Program-made: the position numbers and the translations under genes | The notes under the pieces: generated by a model | What the model was told of the DNA's origin: nothing | The model's input: only the letters and a program-made list of their open reading frames with translations | Databases searched by the model: none | In this document: positions 21,135 to 30,708 of the stretch, in pieces | Layout of the letters: each line of letters starts with the position of its first letter | Numbering within the stretch: the stretch's first letter is position 1 | Origin: an uncultured Pseudomonadales bacterium | Lineage (GTDB): Bacteria; Pseudomonadota; Gammaproteobacteria; Pseudomonadales; Balneatricaceae | NCBI GenBank assembly: GCA_938084925.1 | Contig: CALKFY010000140.1 | Coordinates: forward strand, 1-38,392 | Direction: 5' to 3' | DNA: 38,392 bases

Positions 21135-22148
21135 TTACTGTGATAATTGTTCCAAGTGCTTTAAGCGTTTCGCCATCTGGTCTAGCTGCTTAAAGCGGGC
21201 CGCATTACGACGCCATTTGTTGTTATCATCCAAGCTGGTACCAGAGGAATAGGCACCGGCTTCTTTAATAGAATGCGTAACCAATGACATTGCTGTCACA
21301 TGTACACCATCGGCCAATTGCAAGTGGCCAGTGATGCCACAGGCACCTGCGATAGTACAGTGTTTACCTAATGTAGTACTACCAGCAATAGCGGTGCAAC
21401 CGGCAATAGCGGTGTAATCACCCAAGATGACATTATGAGCAATTTGAACCTGATTATCCAGCTTCACGCCATGGCCAATTTCGGTATCATCTAGAGCTCC
21501 ACGATCAATGGTTGTACCAGCACCAATTTCAACATCATTACCGGTTATAACACCGCCCAATTGATGGATCTTGACCCATTCCTCGCCATCTTTAGCAAAA
21601 CCAAAACCGTCGGAACCCAAAACCGCACTACTATGAACAATATTACGCTGCCCTAGGGTAACGCCATAATAAATAGTAACATTGGCCTCTAAACGAGTAT
21701 CTATGCCCAGCACACAATCATCACCAATGACGGTGTTTGGACCAACCACTACGCCCTTTTCTAAACGCGTGTTCTCACCTACCACAGAGCCAGGCCCTAC
21801 AACGACATTGTCTGCTAATACGGCAGACGCTGCTACAGTTGCAGTCGAGTGTACGCCAGAAAAGGAGGTCTTGGAGGCAAACAAGGCCGAAAGTTTAGCG
21901 TAACCTAAATAAGGATTGGCCATTAATAGCTTATTGCCAGCAAAATGATGTGCCTGATCTGGGTGCATCACGACCGCACCAGCAGCACAAGAAGAAAGCT
22001 GTGAAGTATATTTCATATTGGCCAGAAAACTCACCTGATGGGGTTGTGCTGACATCAAGGTGCTCAATCCATTTACCGGGTAATCTGCCATACCGACAAG
22101 CTCAGCATCTAGGTGCTGAGCCAACTTCGCTAAAGTATGGTGTTGCAT
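21135..22148 (-). CDS. lpxD: UDP-3-O-(3-hydroxyacyl)glucosamine N-acyltransferase LpxD
   Basis: LpxD adds the N-linked 3-hydroxyacyl chain in the third step of lipid A synthesis. The 337-residue protein has an N-terminal uridine-binding domain (VSFLANMKYTSQL), a long hexapeptide-repeat beta helix, and a C-terminal helical extension. GSDGFGFAKDGEEWVKIHQL and the catalytic His region VQIAHNVILGDYTAIAGCTA are family hallmarks. It begins 3 bases after the skp stop, and 82 bases separate it from fabZ. Confidence 0.97.
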   Translation of the reverse strand: MQHHTLAKLAQHLDAELVGMADYPVNGLSTLMSAQPHQVSFLANMKYTSQLSSCAAGAVVMHPDQAHHFAGNKLLMANPYLGYAKLSALFASKTSFSGVHSTATVAASAVLADNVVVGPGSVVGENTRLEKGVVVGPNTVIGDDCVLGIDTRLEANVTIYYGVTLGQRNIVHSSAVLGSDGFGFAKDGEEWVKIHQLGGVITGNDVEIGAGTTIDRGALDDTEIGHGVKLDNQVQIAHNVILGDYTAIAGCTAIAGSTTLGKHCTIAGACGITGHLQLADGVHVTAMSLVTHSIKEAGAYSSGTSLDDNNKWRRNAARFKQLDQMAKRLKHLEQLSQ

Positions 22149-22151
22149 GGA

Positions 22152-22652
22152 CTATTCCTTATCTAACAATGCAGTGATAGCCGTTGTAATATCGACTCCA
22201 GCATGGGCATACACCACCGAGCTGCTGTTAATGATTAAGGCAATATCATTGTCCTCGATATAAGCCTTTAAAGCGCCATCTAACTTAGGACGCATAGCGG
22301 CGAGAAACTTCTTTTCCGTCTGTAGTTTGGCGTTGTTAATATATTGCTGCAGTTTTTTGAATTCTTGGGATTGCTGGTTTATTTGCAATTCCAATTGCTT
22401 AATTTCATCAGCACTCATTAACGCTTGATCTTCTTGGTGGCGTTTTTGTAATGCTTGTAACTCTTTGCCAATAGCTTGCAAGCGTTCACTTTGCGGTTGC
22501 AACTGCTGGCTAAGCTGTTGCCCAAGCTGCTTTGCTGCTTGGGTAGCAAAAAGAGCTTGATCTGGGCTAAAGACAGCAATATTTTGTGCCCATGCCAGAC
22601 TACTAAAGGCAATACTCACTGCTATCAGAAGACCTTTAAAAAAGTTATTCAT
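22152..22652 (-). CDS. skp: Periplasmic chaperone Skp (OmpH family)
   Basis: Skp is a trimeric periplasmic chaperone that holds unfolded outer-membrane proteins on their way to the Bam complex. The 166-residue precursor has a clear signal peptide ending SLAWA, cut after Ala22. The mature part is a Gln/Lys-rich helical protein with a long coiled coil (about residues 45-120), matching the tentacle helices of the family. An AAAAGGA site precedes its ATG. It lies between bamA and lpxD, as in most gammaproteobacteria. Sequence conservation in this family is low, so context adds much of the confidence. Confidence 0.92.
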   Translation of the reverse strand: MNNFFKGLLIAVSIAFSSLAWAQNIAVFSPDQALFATQAAKQLGQQLSQQLQPQSERLQAIGKELQALQKRHQEDQALMSADEIKQLELQINQQSQEFKKLQQYINNAKLQTEKKFLAAMRPKLDGALKAYIEDNDIALIINSSSVVYAHAGVDITTAITALLDKE

Positions 22653-22688
22653 ATGCTATTCCTTTTACTCTATTCCCTAATATTAAAT

Positions 22689-24989
22689 CTAGTACGAACG
22701 ACCAAGAGTGATATGAGTACGTGTCGTTTTATCAGCAGTTTCTGATTTAAGCGGCTGCGCCATCACTAAAGTCAAAGGGCCAACCGGCGTTAACCAAGCC
22801 AAGCTAAATCCAGTGGACGCGCGTAGTTCAGACGCTGCAAAACCACCTTGTGCAAACACGTTACCCACATCCATAAACAACATAGTTCGTACAGATGGCA
22901 TATCCGTAAACAGTGGGAAAATAAACTCACCTGTGGCAGCGGTTAACACCTGCCCACCTGTTGCGGTACTGGTATTGGTATCAAACGGACCTAAAGAATT
23001 GTGTTCGAAACCACGCACAGAACCATAACCACCCGCATAATAGTTAGCAAACGGCGGCGCATAGGTTGTATCGCCATATGCATCGGCATAACCTAGCTGG
23101 GCACCAAAGGATGCCACATAGCTATCGGAACGGCCTAATGATGAAAAGGCTCGGTAGTTATACTTGGCTTGGTAGTAACTCACATCGCTAGTAGGCAAAG
23201 CGACGAACAAGTCAATGGTATGAGAGCGGCCATCTGTTGGATACCAAAAATCGTTAAGATTATTATCCGTCCAAATTACACTCGCCTTCCATTGGTCATA
23301 AGAAACACCTTCGGCCTGGGTGAAGTTCCACAAGTCCGTCGCTGTATTTGACGATGTAGCGCCAGTCGGCAAAGTTAAGTCAATCTGTTCATAACCTAAC
23401 TTAAAGCTCAAACGTGAGTCATCAGACAAAGGATAACCAAAGCGCATATTCATGCCAACACGATCCGTCGCATAACTGCTTACATCGATCTTGGAATAAT
23501 CACGTTCCTGATAAGTTAAATCGATACCACGACTAACCCCGTCAACCGTGTAATAAGGATTCAAGTAGCTGAAACTATATTCTTGCGTGCTGGAACTAGA
23601 GGTAAAACCAGCTTCCAATTTGTTACCACTACCTAAGAAATTATTCTGGTTTATAGAACCACCCCAAAAAGCACCTTCGCCATCCGTGTAACCAATCATC
23701 ACAGACCAATCAGCAGTCAACCCCTCGACTACGTCATAGTCAACATCAAGCATGTCATCGGTGCCAACTACAGGCTTGGTATTGGCATTCACTTCAGTGA
23801 AATAGCCTAGACGCTGCAAGCGCAACTTGGAGGCATTGATGTCTGAGAATGAAGCTACCCCACCTTCCATTTGACGCATTTCACGGCGCAACACGTCATC
23901 ACTGGTACGAGTATTACCATTAAAGTTGATCCGGCGTACATAGGTACGCTTGCCTGCGCGCATTAAAAACTGTAAATCCACGGTATTGTCTTCGATGTTA
24001 ACCAAAGGCATTGGCTGCACTTCTGCAAAGGCGAAACCACCGTCACCATAAATCTGACGTATTTCCTTCGCCACATTCAGCAGCTCGACACGAGAGAACA
24101 CCTTACCGGACAAAGCATTGACTTGTTCACGAACCTGATCTTCAGCCACTGGCATTTCACCCGCAATGGTAATCCCATCAACAGTAAATTCTGGGCCCTC
24201 GTTAATATTAATGGTAATGAAAACTTGGGTTTTATCCGGTGAAATTGCTACCTGTGTGGACTCAACGTTGAACAACACGTGACCACGATCTAAATAGTAG
24301 GAGCGAATGACTTCAATATCTGCCGTCAACTTCTCGCGAGAATACTGGCTAGTCTTAGAAAACAATGACCAGAAATTATCCGCTTGCAAACTCATCATAT
24401 CTCGCAATTTATCATCACTGTACTGCTGATTACCCACAATATTGATATGACTAATAACCGAGTTAACACCTTCGTTGACTTCAACCTCTAGACCAACGCG
24501 GTTTTCCTCAAGCTCCAACACACGAGTTTCCACCAATACGGCATAACGCCCCATGGCGTTGTACTGACGTTCTAATTCCAATTCTATCTGAGCCAGCGTG
24601 GAGCGTTGAAAAATCTCACCTTCAAGCAATTTAGCATGCTTTAAAGCACCTTGTAGCTGCTCAGTGGTAATGATTTTATTACCGGACAAGCTGATGCTAG
24701 CAATAGCTGGACGCTCTTTTAGTTTAACAATAAGCACACCGGAGTCACGCTGTAGCGCAATATCTTCAAAGTAACCACTTTTAAACAAGCTCCGTGTAGC
24801 GGCGGCCAAAGCACGCTGATCAGCTTCATCACCCACTTGCAATGGCAAGTGCTGAAAGGCCACAGAAGCGTCAACGCGCTGCAACCCTTCAATACGGATA
24901 TCGGTGATAACAAAACCTGCCGCCACGGCAAGCTGAGTTGTCAGGGTTACTAGACTAAACAAGGTACCAAGCAGCAATCGTTTTATCAT
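22689..24989 (-). CDS. bamA: Outer membrane protein assembly factor BamA
   Basis: BamA is the outer-membrane core of the Bam machine, which folds and inserts beta-barrel proteins. From the ATG at 24989 it has 766 residues: a signal peptide (MIKRLLLGTL start, cut near AVAA), five POTRA domains up to about residue 410, and a 16-strand barrel. The barrel contains the conserved VRGF loop motif in SVRGFEHNSLGPFD and ends in an aromatic residue (LGRSY). The chosen start has GGAAA seven bases upstream. An earlier in-frame ATG directly abuts the rseP stop at 25028 but would add 13 residues before the signal peptide. Confidence 0.97.
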   Translation of the reverse strand: MIKRLLLGTLFSLVTLTTQLAVAAGFVITDIRIEGLQRVDASVAFQHLPLQVGDEADQRALAAATRSLFKSGYFEDIALQRDSGVLIVKLKERPAIASISLSGNKIITTEQLQGALKHAKLLEGEIFQRSTLAQIELELERQYNAMGRYAVLVETRVLELEENRVGLEVEVNEGVNSVISHINIVGNQQYSDDKLRDMMSLQADNFWSLFSKTSQYSREKLTADIEVIRSYYLDRGHVLFNVESTQVAISPDKTQVFITININEGPEFTVDGITIAGEMPVAEDQVREQVNALSGKVFSRVELLNVAKEIRQIYGDGGFAFAEVQPMPLVNIEDNTVDLQFLMRAGKRTYVRRINFNGNTRTSDDVLRREMRQMEGGVASFSDINASKLRLQRLGYFTEVNANTKPVVGTDDMLDVDYDVVEGLTADWSVMIGYTDGEGAFWGGSINQNNFLGSGNKLEAGFTSSSSTQEYSFSYLNPYYTVDGVSRGIDLTYQERDYSKIDVSSYATDRVGMNMRFGYPLSDDSRLSFKLGYEQIDLTLPTGATSSNTATDLWNFTQAEGVSYDQWKASVIWTDNNLNDFWYPTDGRSHTIDLFVALPTSDVSYYQAKYNYRAFSSLGRSDSYVASFGAQLGYADAYGDTTYAPPFANYYAGGYGSVRGFEHNSLGPFDTNTSTATGGQVLTAATGEFIFPLFTDMPSVRTMLFMDVGNVFAQGGFAASELRASTGFSLAWLTPVGPLTLVMAQPLKSETADKTTRTHITLGRSY

Positions 24990-25028
24990 GGTCGTTTCCA
25001 CTATATTCAGCGTATAAATTGAGCGCAT

Positions 25029-26465
25029 CTACAGGCGCGCTACATCATTAAATAAGGCAATCAACATCATGGTCATTATTAAAGCCATGCCGATGCGTAA
25101 ACCAGCCCTTTGAATTCTATCAGGCACCGGTTTACCGGTGACCATTTCAATCAAGTAATATAACAAATGTCCGCCATCCAATACAGGCACGGGCAATAAA
25201 TTCAGAACACCAAGACTAACACTCAAGTACGCCATAAAGGTGACGAAAGAGATCAAACCCATGGCTGCAGAGTTAGAAGCTACCTTGGCAATACTAATAG
25301 GTCCACTCAGATGCTCAACGGACACCTGACCAAACAACATGCGTTGCAACGTCTTGAGGGTTAAAGACATCATTTGCCAAACTTGCTTGGTGCCGTTGTT
25401 TAACGCTTCAAAAACACTCAAGTCAGGTGTTTCTAGCAAGCTATCTGGCCAAGCTAAGCCCTTAACCCCGACGCCAATCAGGCCGATTAAGCGACCATCT
25501 TCCAGCTCTTTACTTTGCAAGCGCAAGGTAACGTCTCTACGGACACCTTGGCGCTGGTATGTCACCTGAACTTGCTGCCCAGGTGAAGCCTGCACCTTGT
25601 TAACAAAGACAGCATAATCAGGAGTGGGTTCATTATTAAAATGCGTTATGTGATCGCCAACTCGCAAGCCAGCTTGCTGAGCCGCACCGCCATCAACAAT
25701 ACGATCCAGTGCAACAGGGATCTGAGGACGCCAGATACTCAAACCCAACTGAGAGTGTGGCGAAGTTTCTAAATCATCGGACAACCAATTGCTAATAGGC
25801 AACTGGTAAGTTTGTGCATAACCAATGCTCGGCAAAGTTTGCACACCCCGCTCGTCAACAGGAGTTTGTGCTTGATGCTGCAGCTCTGAGATATCCAAAG
25901 ATTGGACTAACACCTCGACACTGCCGCTTTCACCCAAACGCTCGAGTAACTGTATATGCACCTGATTCCAACTAGACGTCCTAACTCCATCAATAGCTAG
26001 TATCTTTTGCCCTGTTTGCAAACCAGCCTCTTCAGCCACAGATTGCGCATGAGGCGCTGCGATAACAGGCACTAGGTGAGAGACACCCGCATACTGAACA
26101 CTGGCATACAAAAAAGCCGCAAAGACCAAATTGATAACCGGGCCTGCTGCAACAATGGCGATGCGTTTGTAAACGCTTTGCTGATCAAAGGCCTCTGCCA
26201 AAGAGGCAGCGGGCACTTGATCATTACGCGTATCTAACATGCGCACATAGCCACCAAGAGGAATAGCCGCAATAACGTATTCCGTACCATCCCTACCTAC
26301 TCGGCGCCACAAAGGCTTGCCGAAACCGACAGAGAAGCGTAGAACTTTGACCCGACACCAACGTGCCACAAAGAAGTGACCTGCCTCATGCACAGCGACG
26401 AGAACGCCAATGGCAAATAAGGTAGTAGCAATAGTAAAAAGAACAGAATCGGTAATAGCTGACAT
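25029..26465 (-). CDS. rseP: Site-2 intramembrane zinc protease RseP
   Basis: RseP cleaves anti-sigma factor RseA inside the membrane after DegS, releasing sigma-E in response to unfolded outer-membrane proteins; it also removes remnant signal peptides. The 478-residue protein has the zinc motif HEAGH at 26-30 in the first membrane segment, two tandem periplasmic PDZ domains (about 110-330), and the C-terminal LLPVPVLDGGHLLYY with the third metal ligand. The ATG at 26465 has GAGG nine bases upstream; a GTG-started frame from 26504 adds 13 residues. dxr normally separates cdsA from rseP but is missing here. Confidence 0.96.
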   Translation of the reverse strand: MSAITDSVLFTIATTLFAIGVLVAVHEAGHFFVARWCRVKVLRFSVGFGKPLWRRVGRDGTEYVIAAIPLGGYVRMLDTRNDQVPAASLAEAFDQQSVYKRIAIVAAGPVINLVFAAFLYASVQYAGVSHLVPVIAAPHAQSVAEEAGLQTGQKILAIDGVRTSSWNQVHIQLLERLGESGSVEVLVQSLDISELQHQAQTPVDERGVQTLPSIGYAQTYQLPISNWLSDDLETSPHSQLGLSIWRPQIPVALDRIVDGGAAQQAGLRVGDHITHFNNEPTPDYAVFVNKVQASPGQQVQVTYQRQGVRRDVTLRLQSKELEDGRLIGLIGVGVKGLAWPDSLLETPDLSVFEALNNGTKQVWQMMSLTLKTLQRMLFGQVSVEHLSGPISIAKVASNSAAMGLISFVTFMAYLSVSLGVLNLLPVPVLDGGHLLYYLIEMVTGKPVPDRIQRAGLRIGMALIMTMMLIALFNDVARL

Positions 26466-26516
26466 AGGGTTAAACCTCGTTGCACTAGGACTTGTTACAG
26501 CCACTAGCCAATGGCA

Positions 26517-27326
26517 CTAGGCTCCCAAGCTAATCAAACATAAAGCGAAAACTGGAGCTGCGGCAGTCAAACTATCAATACGGTCCATAATACCGCCATG
26601 ACCAGGTAATATATTGCCGCTATCTTTAATGCCGCAATGGCGTTTAAACATGCTTTCTAGCAAATCGCCAACCACAGAGGCAAACAATACCAACAAAGCT
26701 AACAGGTAAATCCCCAAAGCCGTGTGGCTAGCAAAATCAAAATAAGGCTTCGCACAGAAAGACACAATCAGCACTGTTACTACAGCACCACCTACACCAG
26801 CCCAAGACTTAGCAGGGCTAACACGTGGCATCAACTTACGCTTACCGTAGCGCTTACCAGCAAAGTAGGCACCTGTATCAGCACCCCAAACTAGCAAGAA
26901 TAGATACATGATCAACCAGGATCCTGACTCCATTTCTCGTACTTGCACCATAGCCAACCAAGTAGGTACTAACACCAGCATACCAACTACGCCTTTGCTA
27001 AAGCGGTTGCGCCAGGAGCGAGTCATTCTTGGGTAACGTATCACCAATGCAGTAGCAGCCAGCCACCAGACGGCCGCCACAGAAAAAATAATGGTTTGAT
27101 AAGGAAGTAGATATTTGCCAGTAACAAGCAAGGCCAGCAATACAGCAAGCACGTAAGCAATACGCTGGCTAGCATGCATCAGGCGCATCATACAGGTCCA
27201 TTCCCAGGCACCCATAAGTACGACTAGCCCCATGAAGGCCGCAAACCATGGCCCTGGCATGAAGAATACAGCTCCTAGTGTCAACGGAGCGATAATTAAT
27301 GCGGTTATTACGCGCGATTTAAGCAT
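26517..27326 (-). CDS. cdsA: Phosphatidate cytidylyltransferase CdsA
   Basis: CdsA makes CDP-diacylglycerol from phosphatidate and CTP, the branch point for all phospholipids. The 269-residue protein is an integral membrane protein with about seven to eight hydrophobic segments. It ends with the family signature GIKDSGNILPGHGGIMDRID, preceded by VSPAKSWAGVGGA and VVGDLLESMFKR. The ribosome binding site is weak. It lies 33 bases after uppS and about 50 bases before rseP. Confidence 0.97.
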   Translation of the reverse strand: MLKSRVITALIIAPLTLGAVFFMPGPWFAAFMGLVVLMGAWEWTCMMRLMHASQRIAYVLAVLLALLVTGKYLLPYQTIIFSVAAVWWLAATALVIRYPRMTRSWRNRFSKGVVGMLVLVPTWLAMVQVREMESGSWLIMYLFLLVWGADTGAYFAGKRYGKRKLMPRVSPAKSWAGVGGAVVTVLIVSFCAKPYFDFASHTALGIYLLALLVLFASVVGDLLESMFKRHCGIKDSGNILPGHGGIMDRIDSLTAAAPVFALCLISLGA

Positions 27327-27359
27327 ATTTTTATTTTATTGTGCCGGTGCCTAGTCCCA

Positions 27360-28130
27360 CTAGGTGCCAGAATCCTGTTTTAATAACTGCTCAGCAGTCT
27401 GGCCAAATCTCCGTTGGCGCGAACTAAACTCGACTAGTGTATCGACAAATTGCTGATGTTTAAACTCTGGCCACAAAGTTTGTGCAAAAACAAACTCTGC
27501 ATAGGCCAGTTGCCAGAGCAGAAAATTACTAATTCGTTGTTCACCGCTGGTACGAATACACAAATCCACAGCAGGTAAATCACTTAGGCACATATGCTGA
27601 CCTAAGCTATCTTCGTCTATTTCATCGGCTTGTATTTCACCATCACGCACAGCCTCAGCCATTTTACGCGCAGCCCTGGCAATATCCCATTGACCACCAT
27701 AATTGGCAGCAATATTGAGCTGTAAGCCGGTATTGTTACGTGTTAAGTCTTCGGCACGGGTTATCAAGCCTTGTAGCTCAGGCTGCAAGGCCTCGATGTG
27801 ACCGATGATGCGTAAGCGAATATTGTGCTCATGCAGCTTATTCACTTCACGTTTTAGCACATAAACAAACAAATCCATGAGTGCCTTGACCTCTAACGGC
27901 GGGCGCCGCCAGTTCTCGCTACTAAATGCGAATAGCGTCAAAGCTTCCAGCTTATAATGTACTGCCGTTTCGATAACGGCCTTCACTGCATCTACTCCCG
28001 CCTTATGCCCAGCTACGCCAGACAAGTTTTTGCCCTTAGCCCAGCGATTGTTGCCATCCATAATAATAGCAACATGCTCAGGCATATTGGCGATGGGAGT
28101 AGCGAGTATTGCAGCTCTTGGGTCAGCCAT
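27360..28130 (-). CDS. uppS: Di-trans,poly-cis-undecaprenyl diphosphate synthase
   Basis: UppS adds eight isopentenyl diphosphates to farnesyl diphosphate, making the C55 carrier precursor for peptidoglycan and surface polysaccharides. The 256-residue protein shows HVAIIMDGNNRWAKGK with catalytic Asp25, LTLFAFSSENWRRP, and ICIRTSGEQRISNFLLWQLA (first residues LCIRTSGE). All are conserved in cis-prenyltransferases. An AAAGGA site precedes the ATG. It depends on isoprenoid precursors, yet the MEP genes usually nearby are absent; the predicted carrier recycler popT is in the same window. Confidence 0.97.
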   Translation of the reverse strand: MADPRAAILATPIANMPEHVAIIMDGNNRWAKGKNLSGVAGHKAGVDAVKAVIETAVHYKLEALTLFAFSSENWRRPPLEVKALMDLFVYVLKREVNKLHEHNIRLRIIGHIEALQPELQGLITRAEDLTRNNTGLQLNIAANYGGQWDIARAARKMAEAVRDGEIQADEIDEDSLGQHMCLSDLPAVDLCIRTSGEQRISNFLLWQLAYAEFVFAQTLWPEFKHQQFVDTLVEFSSRQRRFGQTAEQLLKQDSGT

Positions 28131-28157
28131 GTGTATTCCTTTCCCGACTGAGCAGAC

Positions 28158-28715
28158 TTAAACTTCCATTAAGTCTTTTTCTTTCGCTGCCAAGGTCTGG
28201 TCGATAAGCTCAATGTGCTTATCAGTTACCTTTTGCATAGCATCTTCACCACGACGCGCATCGTCTTCGGAGATATCTTTGTCTTTCAACAATTCCTTGA
28301 TATCACCGTTGCCGTCACGGCGGATGTTACGTACAGAAATACGAGATTTTTCCGCTTCTTCACGCGCCTGACGAATAAAGCCCTTACGGGTTTCTTCCGT
28401 TAGCATAGGCATCGGTACGCGAATTACTTCACCACTAGTAGCAGGGTTCAAACCCAAGTCTGCCTTCATGATGGCTTTTTCGATTTCTGGAATCAATGGC
28501 TTTTCCCAAGGCACTACAGCCAAGGTACGACCATCTTCAACGTTGATGTTAGCCAACTGGTTTAGAGGCGTATCTGAACCATAATAAGACACCATAACGG
28601 TATCTAAGATACTTGGGTGTGCACGACCAGTACGAATCTTCTTAAAAGCCACATCTAGGGCTTCACGGGTTTTACCCATACGGTCATCAGCATCATCGCG
28701 AATATCATCAATCAT
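28158..28715 (-). CDS. frr: Ribosome recycling factor
   Basis: RRF splits the post-termination ribosome together with EF-G. The 185 residues match the usual length. Typical segments are [29 protein letters not shown], and the hinge-proximal [18 protein letters not shown]. The ATG overlaps the last 8 bases of pyrH (ATGATTGA) and has GGAG six bases upstream within pyrH, so translation is coupled. Confidence 0.98.
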   Translation of the reverse strand: MIDDIRDDADDRMGKTREALDVAFKKIRTGRAHPSILDTVMVSYYGSDTPLNQLANINVEDGRTLAVVPWEKPLIPEIEKAIMKADLGLNPATSGEVIRVPMPMLTEETRKGFIRQAREEAEKSRISVRNIRRDGNGDIKELLKDKDISEDDARRGEDAMQKVTDKHIELIDQTLAAKEKDLMEV

Positions 28716-29469
28716 TGCTATCTCCAGCTTCAGGCATGTTTACATTAACTAGGGTGCCCTCATGGCCTCCCACTACTAAGTTAATTAAAGCGCCTGGCTT
28801 ATTCATATTAAATACACGAACCGGCATGCCCTGGTCACGACACAGGCACATGGCGGTTAAATCCATAACTCCCAACTGACGCTCAATAGCCTCGTCGAAA
28901 GTAATAAAATCATATTTCTCTGCGGTTGGATCTTTCACAGGGTCGGCAGTATAAATACCATCTACCTTGGTGGCTTTCAACACAGCGTCAGCTTCAATCT
29001 CGATACCGCGCAAACTAGCCGCAGAATCCGTAGTAAAAAACGGGTTACCCGTGCCAGCCGAGAAGATCACCACATTGCCTTGGGACAAGTAAAGCATAGC
29101 GTTACGACGGTCATAATGATCCACGACACCACTCATAGGTATAGCAGACATTACACGAGTTGTGATATTGGAGCGCTCTAATGCATCACGCATTGCCAAG
29201 GCATTCATCACCGTTGCCAACATACCCATGTGATCGCCAGTTACGCGATCCATGCCAGCCTCACTTAGAGCTGCACCACGAAATAGATTACCACCACCGA
29301 TAACCAGGCCTACCTGGACACCAATACCGACTAACTGACCAATCTCTAAAGCCATACGATCCAAGACCTTAGGATCAATACCAAAGTTCTCGTCACCCAT
29401 CAGGGCCTCACCACTAAGCTTTAACAATATACGCTTGTAACGCGGCTGACGCTTATCGAACGCGGGCAT
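28708..29469 (-). CDS. pyrH: Uridylate kinase
   Basis: PyrH is the hexameric bacterial UMP kinase, which makes UDP and is allosterically controlled by GTP and UTP. The 253-residue protein has [13 protein letters not shown] near the start, the phosphate-binding [23 protein letters not shown], and [19 protein letters not shown], all family features. A strong GGAGG lies seven bases before the ATG. The 214-base gap to tsf holds a terminator and a REPIN-like element, so pyrH probably has its own promoter, although none is obvious. Confidence 0.98.
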   Translation of the reverse strand: MPAFDKRQPRYKRILLKLSGEALMGDENFGIDPKVLDRMALEIGQLVGIGVQVGLVIGGGNLFRGAALSEAGMDRVTGDHMGMLATVMNALAMRDALERSNITTRVMSAIPMSGVVDHYDRRNAMLYLSQGNVVIFSAGTGNPFFTTDSAASLRGIEIEADAVLKATKVDGIYTADPVKDPTAEKYDFITFDEAIERQLGVMDLTAMCLCRDQGMPVRVFNMNKPGALINLVVGGHEGTLVNVNMPEAGDSND

Positions 29470-29571
29470 AATTTATCCTCCAGACAAAATCGGTGATCTA
29501 TTCTACAAAACTTTTTGGCAAAACGCCTTAGCTGCCACCAACATTTTGTGCCATTTCCTACGATTCTTACC

Positions 29572-29617
29572 GTAGGTCGGACTTCAGTCCGGCATGTCGA
29601 TTTGAAAACCGACCTAC
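29572..29617. repeat. REPIN-like symmetric element (two inverted GTAG-headed hairpins)
   Basis: The 46-base element is exactly symmetric in layout: GTAG, an 18-base hairpin (29576-29593), AT, a second 18-base hairpin (29596-29613), CTAC. Both hairpins have the same geometry, eight pairs closed by a TC or GA loop centred on TTCA (or its complement), but differ in stem bases. Conserved pairing with different sequence and the GTAG head are hallmarks of REP elements mobilised by RAYT transposases. It sits in the tsf-pyrH gap, just past the tsf terminator. No transposase is in the window. Confidence 0.7.
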
Positions 29618-29636
29618 AGACTAGTTTTTAGCAGCT

Positions 29637-29669
29637 AAAAAAAAGGCGTCGATATCATCGACGCCTTTT
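29637..29669 (-). terminator. Rho-independent terminator of tsf
   Basis: A perfect 9-bp stem (29645-29653 with 29657-29665, GGCGTCGAT and its complement) with a 3-base loop is flanked by A and T tracts. Read leftwards from tsf it is followed by about eight U residues; a shorter U-tract on the other side makes it weakly bidirectional. Confidence 0.92.
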
Positions 29670-29683
29670 CTGTAAAGAGTTTA

Positions 29684-30541
29684 TCAACCCTTCAACTGTG
29701 CAGCTACTTCAGCAGCAAAGTCAGTTTCTTCAACTTCGATACCTTCACCAACTTCTAAACGTACGAAAGAAGTTACTTCAGCACCAGCAGCTTTTGCTAG
29801 ATCGCCAATTTTCACATCAGGATTCTTAACAAAAGGCTGTTCTACTAGGCTGTTTTCAGCCAAGAACTTGTTGATACGACCAACCATCATCTTTTCGATG
29901 ATAGCGTCTGGCTTACCAGCCATGTCTGGCTGCGCCTTGATGATCTCTTCTTCTTTGGCCAACTCTGCTGCAGGCATGTCATCACGTGAGCAAACACGTG
30001 GGTTTACAGCAGTAACGTGCATAGCAATGTCTTTCGCCAATTCAGCATCAGCGGCAGTCATGGACACCAAAGCACCAATCTTGCTAGTGCTGTGTACGTA
30101 AGCACCAACGTTGACACCTTCAACTAGCACAGAACGACGAGGAGTGATGTTTTCACCAATTTTTTGTACCAATGCTTCACGCTCAGCAACGAGTGCAGCA
30201 GCAATTGGCGCCATGTCATTTGCTTTAGCAGCAAAAGCAGCGTCCGCTACTAGGTCAACAAATGCCAAGAAGCCGGTATCACGCGCAGCAAAGTCAGTTT
30301 CGGAGTTAACTTCAACCATTACAGCGTAAGAGTTGTCTTCTGCAACACGTACAGCAACAACACCTTCAGCAGCAGTACGGCCAGCTTTTTTAGCTGCCTT
30401 CATGCCACTGCTTTTACGCAAGTCTTCGATTGCTACTTCGATGTCGCCACCAGCAGCAGTCAATGCTTTTTTACAATCCATCATGCCCAAACCAGTACGG
30501 TCGCGCAGTTCTTTTACCATAGTTGCAGAGATAGCAGCCAT
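29684..30541 (-). CDS. tsf: Translation elongation factor Ts
   Basis: EF-Ts exchanges GDP for GTP on EF-Tu. The 285 residues match the usual length (about 283). The N-terminal UBA-like domain reads [19 protein letters not shown], and the EF-Tu-contacting motif appears as [15 protein letters not shown]. The repeated core and a C-terminal module ending [15 protein letters not shown]-like residues follow. GAGG precedes the ATG by eight bases. It is downstream of rpsB with a terminator between them, as in E. coli, where partial read-through sets the ratio. Confidence 0.98.
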   Translation of the reverse strand: MAAISATMVKELRDRTGLGMMDCKKALTAAGGDIEVAIEDLRKSSGMKAAKKAGRTAAEGVVAVRVAEDNSYAVMVEVNSETDFAARDTGFLAFVDLVADAAFAAKANDMAPIAAALVAEREALVQKIGENITPRRSVLVEGVNVGAYVHSTSKIGALVSMTAADAELAKDIAMHVTAVNPRVCSRDDMPAAELAKEEEIIKAQPDMAGKPDAIIEKMMVGRINKFLAENSLVEQPFVKNPDVKIGDLAKAAGAEVTSFVRLEVGEGIEVEETDFAAEVAAQLKG

Positions 30542-30665
30542 TGTAAGATCCTCAATAATCCAAAGTTAAGCTTTGGCTAACAGGCATATACGCCTATCGG
30601 CCAGAATTCTTATGCCTCACCAGCCTTGTAAGCGGTGTCGATCTAATATCGAAATGGGCAGTTCT

Positions 30666-30694
30666 AAAAAAAGGGAGCCAAGCTCCCTTTTTTT
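30666..30694 (-). terminator. Hairpin terminator between rpsB and tsf
   Basis: A perfect stem of GGGAGC/GCTCCC (30673-30678 with 30682-30687) with a 3-base loop is extended by seven A-T pairs, giving U-tracts in both directions. On the minus strand it follows the rpsB stop by about 14 bases. No clear new promoter for tsf is seen in the rest of the 167-base gap, so read-through probably feeds tsf. Confidence 0.9.
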
Positions 30695-30708
30695 ATAAGG
30701 CGGAGCGA

